From Desulfurivibrio alkaliphilus AHT 2 (GTDB lineage: Bacteria; Desulfobacterota; Desulfobulbia; Desulfobulbales; Desulfurivibrionaceae): DNA of 64,000 bases. The stretch lies in the NCBI RefSeq assembly GCF_000092205.1, contig NC_014216.1:372001-436000 (forward strand), in the 5' to 3' direction. Positions 51,675-60,294 of the stretch are shown piece by piece (position 1 is the first letter of the stretch; the number at the start of each line of letters is the position of its first letter). The notes beneath the pieces were generated by a model. It made no database searches. It had not been told where the DNA came from and saw nothing but the letters and a program-made list of their open reading frames with translations. Both the position numbers and the translations under genes were made by a program.

Positions 51675-54245
51675 CTATAGCATATTTTCCGGATCAACGT
51701 CCAGACTCAATTTAACCGTGGAAGCGCCGGCCAGGCGAGCATATTCGCCCAGCAGCGCCTGGCAGAGCCGGTGCAGCGGGGCAACCCCCCGGCCCTTGAG
51801 CAGCAACTGCCAGCGGAAGCGGTCTTTCAGCCGAGACAGCGGCGCCGGGGCCGGGCCCAGTACCTTGATGCCGGAGTCGGCCCGGCCCCGGGCGATTTCT
51901 CCCAGGCGCAATGCCAGTTCCCGCACCTTCTCTTCCTTTTCGCCGTCGAAACGCAGGTTGATCAACCGCCCCCAGGGGGGAAAGCCCAGGCGTTGCCGCA
52001 GAGCGATCTCCTGCTCATAAAGGCCCTGGTAATCGTGGGCCCGGGCCAGGGCAATGCTGTAGTGCTCGCTTTGCAGGGTCTGCACCAGCACCCGGCCCGG
52101 CTGCTCACCTCGGCCGGCCCGGCCGGTGACCTGGGTAAGCAGTTGAAAGGTGCGCTCCGCCGCCTTGTAGTCGGGAATTCCCAGCCCGGCGTCGGCCCAG
52201 ACGATGCCCACCAGGGTCACCCGGGGAAAGTGGTGGCCCTTGGTAATCATCTGGGTGCCGATGAGGATATCCACCTCGTGGTCCCGTACCGCCTTAAGCA
52301 CCTTGAGAAACTCCTTGCGGTCGCGGCTGGTGTCCTGGTCCAGGCGAGCCAGGCGGGCGGCGGGAAAATGGCGGCGCAGTTCCTCCTCCAGGCGCTCGGT
52401 GCCGAAACCCGCCGGGACCAGGGTGCCGGAGTGGCAATGGCCGCACAGGCTGGCGCGCGGCTGGCGGTAGCCACAGTGGTGGCAGAGCAACAGGTCGGCT
52501 TTTTTGTGGTAAGTCAGGGTGACCTGGCAGTGGCGGCACTGCACCGGCCGGCCGCAATCCTTGCACAGTACCAGGTTGGCAAACCCCCGGCGGTTCAAAA
52601 AAACCAGCGACTGCTGGCCGGCAGCCAGGTTTTCCCGCAAAGCCCGGATCAGTTGGGGGGAAAAAAGCGGCGGCAGGCCGGATACCGTTCTCACTGCTTT
52701 CAGGTCGACGATTTCCACCGCCGGCAGGGGGCGGTCCTCCACCCGGCGGGTCATTTGCAGCAGCTCAAACTTGCCCTGCCGGGCGGCGTGGTAACTGCTC
52801 ACCGCCGGGGTGGCCGAACCCAAAAGGACCGTGGCCTGCTGCTTGACCCCGCGCAGCAGGGCCAGATCGCGGGCGTTGTAGCGCAGACCATCCTCCTGCT
52901 TGTAGGCTGGGTCGTGCTCTTCATCGACGATGATCAGGCCGGGGTCGGCCAGCGGCGCGAAGATCGCTGAGCGGGCACCGATGGCAATTTGGGCCTCGCC
53001 GCTGAGCAGCAGGCTCCACTGGTCGTAGCGCTGGCCGCCGGACAGCCCGCTGTGGAGCAGGGCCACGGCGTTGCCGAAGCGGGAACAGAAGTGCCCCTCC
53101 AGTTGGGTGGCTAAAGCAATTTCCGGCACCAGCACCAGCACCTGGCGGCCGGCGGCCAGGGCGGCTTCGGCGGCCCGCAGATAGATTTCGGTCTTGCCGC
53201 TGCCGGTAATGCCGTGCAGCAGAAAGGGGGTATATTGCCGGCCTTCGATGGCCGGGGTCAGCCGCGCCATGACGGCGCTTTGTTCGTCGGTAAGCCTTTC
53301 AGGCCGGGGAAAAAAGGGCGGCGCCTCCCCGAAAGGGTCGCGGTAGCGGCGCTGCTCGAAGGTGCTGATCTGGTTGCGGGCCAGCAGCCCCTTCAGGGCC
53401 CGTCCGGCGCCGGGATAACGCTTGAGCAGCTCCCGCCGGGGAACGCCGTTGGGGTTGTTGGCGGCCAGTTCGGTAAGCAGGGCCAGGGTTTTGTCTTCCG
53501 ACGGCTTAAGCGCCACGGAAGAAGAAAAGGGGTCTGACCCCTTTTTTGTTGTATGTTTTTTGATGTTGGCCGCGGCGTCCGGCGGTAATTTCGCGGGTGG
53601 AAGCGCCGGCAGGAAAATGATGGTTTCGGTCTGGGCTCGGACACTTTCCCGGCGTAGCCGGTTATCGATCTCAATCAGCCCTTCATCCTGCCAGCGTTTG
53701 AGTTCCGGCGGCCGACGGCGGATTACCGTGGCGCTTTTGGTAGCGCTCAATTCGCCCCGGGCCAGCAACTCGGGTAGCCAGTCGGAGAGCGGCAAAGGGG
53801 AGTTGCGTTTGCTTGCGGTGGATTGGGCAAGCGAGGGCAGTTTTTCGGCGCCCCGGTCGGTGAGCTTGATGATTCTGGTGCTGCGGCGGCTGAGGCCGGC
53901 GGGCAGGGCGTTTTGGATCACCTCGCCGATGGGATGGTGGTAGTAATCGGCGATCCAGCGGAAAAAGGGGACCATGGCGGCGGGGAACAGTGGTTCGTCG
54001 TCCAGCACTTCCAGGGCGGCCCGGATTTTGCCGCCCGGTTGCCGGTCGTTGCCGCCGTCCTTGAGAGCCGGTGGTTGTGCCGCGCAGTCCAGCAGGTAGC
54101 CGGTGACTTGCCTTCGCCCCAGGGGCACCAGCAGGCGGTGGCCGGGGGGGAGTTGGGCAACTCCCGCCGGCGGGGCGTAGGTAAGGGTCTGGTGAATAGG
54201 GGCTGCCACCGCCACTTCAAAGTATACGGGAGTCTGCTTGCTCAT
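51675..54245 (-). CDS. priA: Primosomal replication restart helicase PriA
   Basis: An 856-residue 3'-5' helicase that reloads the replisome at stalled forks. It has an N-terminal 3'-DNA-binding domain (about 1-110), helicase motifs GITGSGKTEIYLRA (Walker A) and IIVDEEHD (DEAH-type), the zinc-binding cysteines in CKDCGRPVQCRHCQ and CHHCGYRQPRASLCGHC, and motifs V-VI in VTGRAGRGEQPG. It is longer than the usual 730-800 residues, partly through a stretch near residue 235-245 (KKGSDPFSS) encoded by a 21-bp perfect palindrome typical of REP elements. galU lies 9 bp upstream and def 6 bp downstream. Confidence 0.96.
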   Translation of the reverse strand: MSKQTPVYFEVAVAAPIHQTLTYAPPAGVAQLPPGHRLLVPLGRRQVTGYLLDCAAQPPALKDGGNDRQPGGKIRAALEVLDDEPLFPAAMVPFFRWIADYYHHPIGEVIQNALPAGLSRRSTRIIKLTDRGAEKLPSLAQSTASKRNSPLPLSDWLPELLARGELSATKSATVIRRRPPELKRWQDEGLIEIDNRLRRESVRAQTETIIFLPALPPAKLPPDAAANIKKHTTKKGSDPFSSSVALKPSEDKTLALLTELAANNPNGVPRRELLKRYPGAGRALKGLLARNQISTFEQRRYRDPFGEAPPFFPRPERLTDEQSAVMARLTPAIEGRQYTPFLLHGITGSGKTEIYLRAAEAALAAGRQVLVLVPEIALATQLEGHFCSRFGNAVALLHSGLSGGQRYDQWSLLLSGEAQIAIGARSAIFAPLADPGLIIVDEEHDPAYKQEDGLRYNARDLALLRGVKQQATVLLGSATPAVSSYHAARQGKFELLQMTRRVEDRPLPAVEIVDLKAVRTVSGLPPLFSPQLIRALRENLAAGQQSLVFLNRRGFANLVLCKDCGRPVQCRHCQVTLTYHKKADLLLCHHCGYRQPRASLCGHCHSGTLVPAGFGTERLEEELRRHFPAARLARLDQDTSRDRKEFLKVLKAVRDHEVDILIGTQMITKGHHFPRVTLVGIVWADAGLGIPDYKAAERTFQLLTQVTGRAGRGEQPGRVLVQTLQSEHYSIALARAHDYQGLYEQEIALRQRLGFPPWGRLINLRFDGEKEEKVRELALRLGEIARGRADSGIKVLGPAPAPLSRLKDRFRWQLLLKGRGVAPLHRLCQALLGEYARLAGASTVKLSLDVDPENML
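53525..53545 (+). repeat. REP-like perfect palindrome inside priA
   Basis: AAAAGGGGTC, a single T, then GACCCCTTTT: 10-bp arms with a 1-nt loop, in frame within priA. The same G-rich pattern appears next to the REP-associated transposase remnants at 15.5 and 16.6 kb. Confidence 0.75.
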
Positions 54246-54254
54246 GGGGGTTGC

Positions 54255-55127
54255 TTAAAGGGCCGCGCAAACCTCCTTGAGGTGTTGGCGGAATTCCGGG
54301 CCCAGGGTGGGATGGCAGCGGGCAAAGGCGATGATCGCTTTCAGGTAGCCCAGCTTGTCGCCGGCGTCAAAACGGGTGCCTTCAAACTCGTAGGCGTATA
54401 ATGGCCGCTTTCTGGCCAGGGCCATCAGGGCGTCGGTGAGCTGGATCTCGCCGCCGTGGCCGGGGGTGGTTGTCTGCAGCAGGTCAAAGATGTCCGGCTG
54501 CAGCAGGTAGCGGCCGATGATGGCCAGGTCGGAATCGGTGGTGCCGGGGGGTGGTTTTTCCACCATCCGCTGCACCTTGTGCACCCGGTCCCGGACCGGT
54601 TCGCCCTCGACGATTCCGTACTGGCCGGTTTCCTCCGGGGCCACGCGCTGGATGGCCACAATGGACTCCTGCACTTCGTCATAGAGGTTGAGCATCTGCC
54701 GGCAGCAGGGCAGGTTGTCGGAAAGCACCAGGTCGTCGCCCAGCAGCACCAGGAAGGGCTCGTGGCCCACCACGTTGCGGGCACTCCAGATGGCATGCCC
54801 CAGCCCCAGCGGTTTTTTCTGGCGCACCGCGATGATGTCGATGAGGTTGGAGATATGGCGCACCTCTTCGTACAGTTCGGGCTTGTTTTTCTGGCGCAGC
54901 ATGGTGTCCAGCTCGAAGTCGTAATCGAAGTGGTTTTCAATGGCCGACTTGCCTTCGCTGGTCACAAAGATGATCACCTCGATGCCGGAATTGACCACCT
55001 CCTCCACGATATACTGGATGGTGGGCCGGTCGACGATGGTCAGCATCTCTTTGGGGATGGCCTTGCTGGCCGGCAGAAAACGGGTGCCCAGCCCGGCGAC
55101 GGGAATTACGGCCTTGCGAACTTTCAT
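54255..55127 (-). CDS. galU: UTP-glucose-1-phosphate uridylyltransferase
   Basis: A 290-residue nucleotidyltransferase making UDP-glucose for envelope polysaccharides. The nucleotide-binding VIPVAGLGTRFLPASKAIPK, the LGDDLVL metal site and the VEKPPPGTTDSDLAIIGRYLL and YAYEFEGTRFDAGDKLGYL motifs are typical. The ATG at 55127 with GGAGGAG upstream is chosen over an in-frame ATG 13 codons earlier. It heads the galU-priA-def-fmt operon. Confidence 0.96.
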   Translation of the reverse strand: MKVRKAVIPVAGLGTRFLPASKAIPKEMLTIVDRPTIQYIVEEVVNSGIEVIIFVTSEGKSAIENHFDYDFELDTMLRQKNKPELYEEVRHISNLIDIIAVRQKKPLGLGHAIWSARNVVGHEPFLVLLGDDLVLSDNLPCCRQMLNLYDEVQESIVAIQRVAPEETGQYGIVEGEPVRDRVHKVQRMVEKPPPGTTDSDLAIIGRYLLQPDIFDLLQTTTPGHGGEIQLTDALMALARKRPLYAYEFEGTRFDAGDKLGYLKAIIAFARCHPTLGPEFRQHLKEVCAAL

Positions 55128-55195
55128 CTTGCTCCTCCTGGTTGACGGGGTCCTGCCACCGGCCAAGGTTGACCTGGCATCGGCGAAAAATTAAC

Positions 55196-55346
55196 GTAAT
55201 CGTTCAGCAGCACCGCATCTTCGGGCGATCAGCCAGGCTTACGTACAGGGGGTACGCTGCGCCTGGCTGCTTGCCCGAACCTGCGGCACTGCTGAACGAT
55301 TACGGCACGTTAAACTGTTAAGTTAATACCATTGGTGAACGCTTAC
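55196..55346 (+). repeat. 150-bp hairpin-tail element, copy F
   Basis: Hairpin 55196-55303 (perfect 15-bp outer stem GTAATCGTTCAGCAG with CTGCTGAACGATTAC), with the tail ending GTGAACGCTTAC at 55335-55346. It points toward tilS and its last bases overlap the -35 of the tilS promoter. Confidence 0.92.
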
Positions 55347-55360
55347 AAATTAACTATAAT
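55332..55360 (+). promoter_or_regulatory. Promoter for tilS
   Basis: TTGGTG at 55332-55337 and a perfect TATAAT at 55355-55360, 17 bp apart. The -35 lies inside the tail of repeat copy F. Transcription would start near 55367, about 74 bp before the ATG. Confidence 0.6.
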
Positions 55361-55440
55361 ATGTTGCACATTGCCCATCTTGGCAACCGTTTTGAGGCAG
55401 GTGGGGTGGATGGCAGATTAACCCGGAGGTCTTGAAGAGC

Positions 55441-56484
55441 ATGCATCCGCTGGAGAAAAAAGTCAAAAAGAGTATCGCCGGCCACCGCCTGATCGCCGCC
55501 GGCGAGCTGGTGGTGGTGGGAACCTCCGGCGGGCCGGACTCCATGGCCCTGCTTTATGCCCTCAAGACTTTGTCGGCGGCCATGCACTTCAACCTGCTGG
55601 CGGTTTATGTTGACCATGGCCTGCGACCGGAAGAAAGCCGGGAGGAAGAGCAACTGATGGCGGCGGTGGCCGCCGCCCTGGAGATTCCCTGGCGCGGCGG
55701 CCGGGTGGCGGTGCGCGATTATGCCCGGCAGCAGGGCCTTTCCTTGGAACACGCGGCCCGGGAGTTGCGTTATCGTTTTTTTGCCCAAGTGGCGGCGGAA
55801 ACCGGGGCGGCCAAGATCGCCGTGGCCCATACCGCCGATGACCAGGCGGAAGAGCTGTTGCTGCGCCTGCTGCGGGGAACGGCCCGGGGAGGGCTCAGCG
55901 GCATGGCGCCGCTGGCTCGGGGGCGCATCATCCGGCCGCTGTTGGCGGTGAGCAAGGCCGAGGTGCTGGCCTACCTTGCCCAGCGTAACATCGCCTTTGC
56001 CCGGGACAGCTCCAACCAGGACCTGCGCTTTGTTCGCAACCGGGTGCGGCTGGAACTGGTTCCCTGGCTTAAGCAGCGTTTCAACCCCCGCCTGCGGGAA
56101 ACGCTCTGCCACACCGCCACGGTGCTGCAGGACGAGGAGGAATTGCTGGCGGCCATGGCCGACGAGGCTTACCGCCAGGCCCGGGTCGCCGGTGAACCGG
56201 CCAAGGCGGCGTTAACCCTCTCTTTGCCGTTTTTTGCCGCTCAACCCCGGGCCCTGCAGCGCCGTCTGCTGGAAATGGCCCTGCTTGAACTGCAGCTTAA
56301 ACCCGCCGGGCGTCAGATCGAGCAACTGCTGCACGGCGCCGATCGGGGCGGCAAAGGGGTGATTGGCCATTTGGCCGGCGGGGTGACGGTCTACAAAGAC
56401 GCCAAATCTCTGCGCTTCCACCGGGAAGCTCCGGGCCCCCGCCGCCGCCCGCCGGCAAGCGGTAAAAGCACTAATCAGCCATAA
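55441..56484 (+). CDS. tilS: tRNA(Ile)-lysidine synthase
   Basis: A 347-residue TilS from ATG 55441 (a TTG at 55432 is too close to the GGAGG at 55425-55429). It attaches lysine to C34 of tRNA-Ile(CAU). The PP-loop GTSGGPDSMALLYAL, AVYVDHGLRPEESREE, AHTADDQAEELLLRLLRGT and RDSSNQDLRFVRNRVRLELVP motifs are conserved. It is shorter than the E. coli enzyme (432) because the C-terminal domain is minimal, as in many anaerobes. tRNA-Arg lies 103 bp downstream. Confidence 0.95.
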   Translation: MHPLEKKVKKSIAGHRLIAAGELVVVGTSGGPDSMALLYALKTLSAAMHFNLLAVYVDHGLRPEESREEEQLMAAVAAALEIPWRGGRVAVRDYARQQGLSLEHAARELRYRFFAQVAAETGAAKIAVAHTADDQAEELLLRLLRGTARGGLSGMAPLARGRIIRPLLAVSKAEVLAYLAQRNIAFARDSSNQDLRFVRNRVRLELVPWLKQRFNPRLRETLCHTATVLQDEEELLAAMADEAYRQARVAGEPAKAALTLSLPFFAAQPRALQRRLLEMALLELQLKPAGRQIEQLLHGADRGGKGVIGHLAGGVTVYKDAKSLRFHREAPGPRRRPPASGKSTNQP

Positions 56485-56587
56485 TGGTTGCGGTCGGCAA
56501 TACGGCGGACCGCGACAAAAATCTTTACGCCCAGTCCGATCCGTGGTAATGAAGCGTGCAACCCGTCACGGCGGGCAACAGATAAGT

Positions 56588-56664
56588 GGGCGGGTAGCTC
56601 AGCTGGATAGAGCGTTAGCCTCCGGAGCTAAAGGTCGTGGGTTCGAATCCCGCCCCGCTCACCA
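56588..56664 (+). tRNA. tRNA-Arg (anticodon CCG)
   Basis: The acceptor GGGCGGG pairs with CCCGCTC (one G-T wobble). The anticodon stem TTAGC/GCTAA encloses loop CTCCGGA with anticodon CCG at 56622-56624. The T-arm is GTGGG TTCGAAT CCCGC. CCA is encoded. Confidence 0.97.
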
Positions 56665-56672
56665 CGAAAATT

Positions 56673-56714
56673 AAAGGGAAATCAGGCGGTTAGGCTTGGT
56701 TTCCCTTTCTCTTT
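56673..56714 (+). terminator. Terminator after tRNA-Arg
   Basis: Arms AAAGGGAAA (56673-56681) and TTTCCCTTT (56700-56708) are perfect complements with an 18-nt loop, followed by CTCTTTT. The stem is symmetric and could serve both this tRNA and the convergent glycosyltransferase gene. Confidence 0.75.
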
Positions 56715-56772
56715 TGGTACCACAGATTTTCACTCAAATAGCCCTTTTGTGTCCCAAGTGTCGGCGTACTTT

Positions 56773-57843
56773 TTAATCCCTGGTTAGTGGCTTACGTAGC
56801 GCGGTCATGATAATTCCCAGCGTTACCTTTAGCATGTAGTATATCCCCAGCAACCCGCTGATGGATGAGTCCCCCCCTTGCCGTTCACGCATCTCCGTCG
56901 CTTCTTCTGTAATTTTAAAGCCGTTGCGCCCCAGCAGGATCACTGCTTCTGGTTCGGGGTAGTCGGTGGGATAATGTTTTGCTAAAAAACGGATCGCCGG
57001 CTGGCTGTAGGCGCGAAAACCGGAGGTGTTATCGGTGATTTTTTGCCCTATCAGCAGCGAGTTGAGCAACTGGAAGGTGCGGATGCCGAGTCGCCTTACA
57101 AAGGTGGAACGGAATCCCGCGTGCTTATGCACGAAACGGGAACCGATTACCAGATCGGCGTGGCGCGCCTGTATAGCTTGTACCAACTTGGGCAGTTCGG
57201 AGGCCAGGTGTTGGCCGTCGCCGTCGAATTGGACGGCGATTTGGTAGTTGTGGCGGGCGGCGTATTTGAAGCCGGTTTGGACCGCCCCGCCGATGCCAAG
57301 GTTTTTGGGCAGGTCGATGACCAGTGCCCGGCCGGTAGCCCGGGCTGCCGGCCCGGTGTGGTCGATGGAGCCGTCGTTGATTACCAGCACGTCCAGTGGC
57401 AGCCCGGCATTGTTTAGCAGGTCCGTAATCACTTCGACGATGTTGTTTCCCTCGTTATAAGCCGGCACAATCACCAGGATATCGGCATTTTTTTTCGCCT
57501 CTTCCAGTTTCCCCAGGCCCATTTCCTGGATCAGCTCATTGTTCTGTTCCGAGAGGCGGGTAACCACCACCGATAAATGAACCAGTACCAGAAAGGTGAA
57601 ACCGGTGGTCAGCAGCATCAGCACACTGGGCGGGTATGCAACCCCCACCAGTGCCCCCAGCCGATCAATAGCATAGCGATCGACGGACATGTAAAGGAGA
57701 AAGAGGCTCATGAAAAACCAGAGCAGAGAATACTCCTCCTTCATCCGCCGTTTTTTTACCAGATTGAAGATGAACCCCAAAATGAACAGGCTAAAAATAA
57801 TGGAAACAAACTGGATTCGGTCAAAAACGAAAAGTTCACTCAT
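56773..57843 (-). CDS. DUF2304-glycosyltransferase family 2 fusion protein
   Basis: A 356-residue protein with two parts. Residues 1-110 hold three TM helices in the DUF2304 pattern (FSLFILGFIFNLVKKRRMKEEYSLLW, LYMSVD). Residues about 120-356 form a GT2 (GT-A) glycosyltransferase of the dolichol-phosphate-mannose-synthase type (VIVPAYNEGNNIVEVI, VLVINDGSIDHTG, AVQFDGDGQH, SGFRAYS). The two domains usually occur as separate neighbouring genes, so the single frame is a fusion. It likely moves a sugar from a nucleotide to undecaprenyl phosphate at the membrane. Its role in the nearby polysaccharide cluster is inferred from position. Confidence 0.9.
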   Translation of the reverse strand: MSELFVFDRIQFVSIIFSLFILGFIFNLVKKRRMKEEYSLLWFFMSLFLLYMSVDRYAIDRLGALVGVAYPPSVLMLLTTGFTFLVLVHLSVVVTRLSEQNNELIQEMGLGKLEEAKKNADILVIVPAYNEGNNIVEVITDLLNNAGLPLDVLVINDGSIDHTGPAARATGRALVIDLPKNLGIGGAVQTGFKYAARHNYQIAVQFDGDGQHLASELPKLVQAIQARHADLVIGSRFVHKHAGFRSTFVRRLGIRTFQLLNSLLIGQKITDNTSGFRAYSQPAIRFLAKHYPTDYPEPEAVILLGRNGFKITEEATEMRERQGGDSSISGLLGIYYMLKVTLGIIMTALRKPLTRD

Positions 57844-58106
57844 GGCCTACAGCCTCGCTTGCATACGATTGCCCGGCTTTTGTGCCCGCCTTAATCCTGT
57901 AACGCTGCAGCCCATGATCGGGCATGTTCCTGACAGGAATGGGTGAAATCCCCAACTTTTTACCTCCAAATTGACCAACTTGGTTATCAGCAATTGCCTT
58001 GTTAGGCTTAATTCACCGAAAATACGAAATTATATTTTCACCCAAAACGTGGCACATTTGTTGCTTAACACAAATTTCAAGACAACCAGCAACGGAGCAG
58101 AAAACC
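57844..58106. other. AT-richer intergenic region, no gene seen
   Basis: No convincing gene, tRNA or terminator is visible. The stretch is AT-richer than its surroundings and separates the DUF2304-GT2 gene (leftward) from a small rightward ORF. No promoter pair was convincing. Confidence 0.4.
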
Positions 58107-58235
58107 ATGAACCCCAGGCAAGCTATCAGCATACTGCTTCTCAGCCCTTTCTACCTTAGGTTGCCGCCCACCGCCAGGCTGGCACTGGTCCGCGAATTTT
58201 GTGCCAATTTCGCCTCATCAGAGTCCAATAGCTGA
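58107..58235 (+). CDS. Small 42-residue ORF, possible conserved peptide
   Basis: ATG 58107 with GGAG nine bases upstream encodes 42 residues with a compact hydrophobic-basic pattern (AISILLLSPFYLRLPPTARL, then ALVREFC). The SPFYxRL and LVREFC segments resemble a short conserved protein type that I believe occurs in other delta-type bacteria, but I cannot name a family. It runs against the flanking glycosyltransferase genes. It could be a remnant or a chance frame. Confidence 0.4.
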   Translation: MNPRQAISILLLSPFYLRLPPTARLALVREFCANFASSESNS

Positions 58236-58312
58236 TTGCCATCAGCATCTTTTGTCCACAGTTTTACAAAACAAACCCAAAGTCGGCAGCCCATGGCAGG
58301 GCTGGATGGCCT

Positions 58313-59128
58313 TTAGCTTGGTTTCAGCCAGCGGTAGGCCAATCGGGTCCGCCAGCTCAGAATATGAGCCAACCCCACGGCCAGCTTGCCCTTTAGGCCA
58401 AGCTCGGCGGCATGTTCCCGGGCGGTGACCAGGGCGGCGTCTAGTTGAGCGCCGGTCTGGCGGCTGCCTTTGGCCGCGCCATGAACTCGGAAGTCGGCCA
58501 GGTATTCGGTCAGGACCTGCGGGTCGGTGATCCGTGCGAAGCGCAGCCAGAGGTCGTAGTCCATATCGAGATGGCGGTTGATATCCAGCGGCCCGGCCAG
58601 TTCCCACAGGGGACGGTTCCAGAAAACCGCCATCTGGGGAATGAAGTCCTCGGTCAGTAGCTTGAGTCGGGAGAAGCGCCGGCCACGCCAGTTCTTGTAC
58701 CAGACGATCAGGCTACCGTGGGGCCGGCTCAGTTCGTCGATCATGCCCGCCCGCCCGTACAGCCAGCGAGGCTCTTCTGAGGCCAGCCACCCGCTGATCT
58801 TTGCCAATGCCCCCGGCTGCAGCCGATCATCGGAATTAAGCCAGGCAAGTATCCGCCCGTGGGCCAAGTCAAAACCGCGGTTAATGGCATCGGACTGCCC
58901 CTGATCGGGCTCGAAGTAAAGCCGCAGCTTCTCCCCATACTCCTCCCTCAGCTTCAACAGCAGTTCCCGGGAGCCATCGGTGGAGCCGGGATCCATGACC
59001 AGCAGCTCAACCTCGACTCCTGCCTGGTCCAGCACCGAGCGCACGGCTTCTTCGAGAAAGGTCGCCTGCTGGTAGCTGGGCATGGTGATGGAAATCAGCG
59101 GTTTCGCTAAAATCTTTTCGGGATTCAC
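58313..59128 (-). CDS. Glycosyltransferase family 2
   Basis: A 271-residue GT-A enzyme: SITMPSYQQATFLEEAVRSV, LLVMDPGSTDGSRELLLKL, DQGQSDAINRGFDLAHGRIL and AWLNSDDRL (the DxD-type metal site) are visible. The C-terminal part (about 200-271) may contact the membrane. Donor and acceptor are unknown. It is the last gene of the minus-strand cluster that starts with the DegT aminotransferase, 32 bp after a GT4 gene. Confidence 0.92.
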   Translation of the reverse strand: MNPEKILAKPLISITMPSYQQATFLEEAVRSVLDQAGVEVELLVMDPGSTDGSRELLLKLREEYGEKLRLYFEPDQGQSDAINRGFDLAHGRILAWLNSDDRLQPGALAKISGWLASEEPRWLYGRAGMIDELSRPHGSLIVWYKNWRGRRFSRLKLLTEDFIPQMAVFWNRPLWELAGPLDINRHLDMDYDLWLRFARITDPQVLTEYLADFRVHGAAKGSRQTGAQLDAALVTAREHAAELGLKGKLAVGLAHILSWRTRLAYRWLKPS

Positions 59129-59160
59129 AATTTACACTATCAATTCTTTTTATTGTTTGG

Positions 59161-60294
59161 CTAGCCAGCCTGGTCCAGCAGCAGATGATATACCCGGAGG
59201 GTTTCCATTGCTGTCGCCTGCCAACTGAAAGTTTGACTGCGGGATCTTCCTTTGTGACTTAGTTCAATGCGCAGGTCTTCATCTTCCAGCAGTCGCCTCA
59301 TTCCTTTGGCGATTTCATCAACAGAAGTTGGATCGACCAGTATAGCCGCATCTCCCGCAACTTCGGGAAGCGAGCTCACATTAGAAGTCAGCACCGGTGC
59401 CCCATGACTCATGGCTTCGAGGACGGGAAGTCCAAACCCTTCATACAAAGCCGGAAAAACAAGACCATGGGTTCGCTGATAGAGTGCCCCGAGTTCCAGG
59501 TCGCCGATATAACCTGTAAAAACGACACCACTGTCACCTACGACGGCATCGCGGACGGATAAAAACTCCTCATTTTCTCCCCAACTCGGAGGCCCGGCAA
59601 TCACGAGTTTGGCTTCAGGATGAGTACGATGCACAATAGCGAAAGCTTTCAGGATGCGCTGGATGTTCTTGCGCGGATGCAAGGCGCCAACTGACATTAG
59701 AAAGGGTGGAACCACTCCCAATCGCTCCATGGCTTTTTCTACCTGTTTCCTTGACAAGTCATTGGGGGGAGCAACCCCCTCCAAGGTGACGTGCACTTTC
59801 GCTGCGGGAAATTTATAGAATTTGATGAGATCGGCAGCCGAGGCCTGACTGACCGTAAAAATAGCATCGCTGTTGCTGCCGGCCCTCTTAACTAAAGTAG
59901 CGAACACCATGCGGGTCAGCAATTGCTGAATTTGGGGATAAACGGCCGGCAGGGCATCGTGGATGGTGGTGACTCGAAGATAACCACCTTTGGGCGCAAG
60001 GAACGGAGCGATGCCGCAGGGATCATGCAGGATATCCAAGCGGAGCCGGGTTGCGGCTCGATGCAACTCCAGGTTGCCCAGGGTCGCGGCCAATGGCAGC
60101 TTCCGCAGATGCGGCAAAGGATGGGATGGGAATTCCTGGTACCAGGGATGGTCCGATTCGGGATAGGGATTGAGCAGGATTATTTCCAGGTCGGGCTCGA
60201 TCTTACTGAGGGCCCGGGTCAGTTCCACGGTATAGCGGGCGATACCGGTCATTCGCTCGCCATGGATTCCGTATGTAAAAAAACCTATTTTCAC
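59161..60294 (-). CDS. Glycosyltransferase family 4 (group 1)
   Basis: A 377-residue GT-B enzyme. The N-terminal acceptor domain begins MKIGFFTYGIHGERMTGIAR. The C-terminal donor-binding domain has FLMSVGALHPRKNIQRILKA, VVFTGYIGDLELGALYQRTH and the EX7E-type FPALYEGFGLPVLEAMSHGAPVL. It overlaps the upstream GT4 gene by 4 bp. Specificity cannot be read from sequence; mannosyl or related transfer is common among similar enzymes. Confidence 0.93.
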   Translation of the reverse strand: MKIGFFTYGIHGERMTGIARYTVELTRALSKIEPDLEIILLNPYPESDHPWYQEFPSHPLPHLRKLPLAATLGNLELHRAATRLRLDILHDPCGIAPFLAPKGGYLRVTTIHDALPAVYPQIQQLLTRMVFATLVKRAGSNSDAIFTVSQASAADLIKFYKFPAAKVHVTLEGVAPPNDLSRKQVEKAMERLGVVPPFLMSVGALHPRKNIQRILKAFAIVHRTHPEAKLVIAGPPSWGENEEFLSVRDAVVGDSGVVFTGYIGDLELGALYQRTHGLVFPALYEGFGLPVLEAMSHGAPVLTSNVSSLPEVAGDAAILVDPTSVDEIAKGMRRLLEDEDLRIELSHKGRSRSQTFSWQATAMETLRVYHLLLDQAG

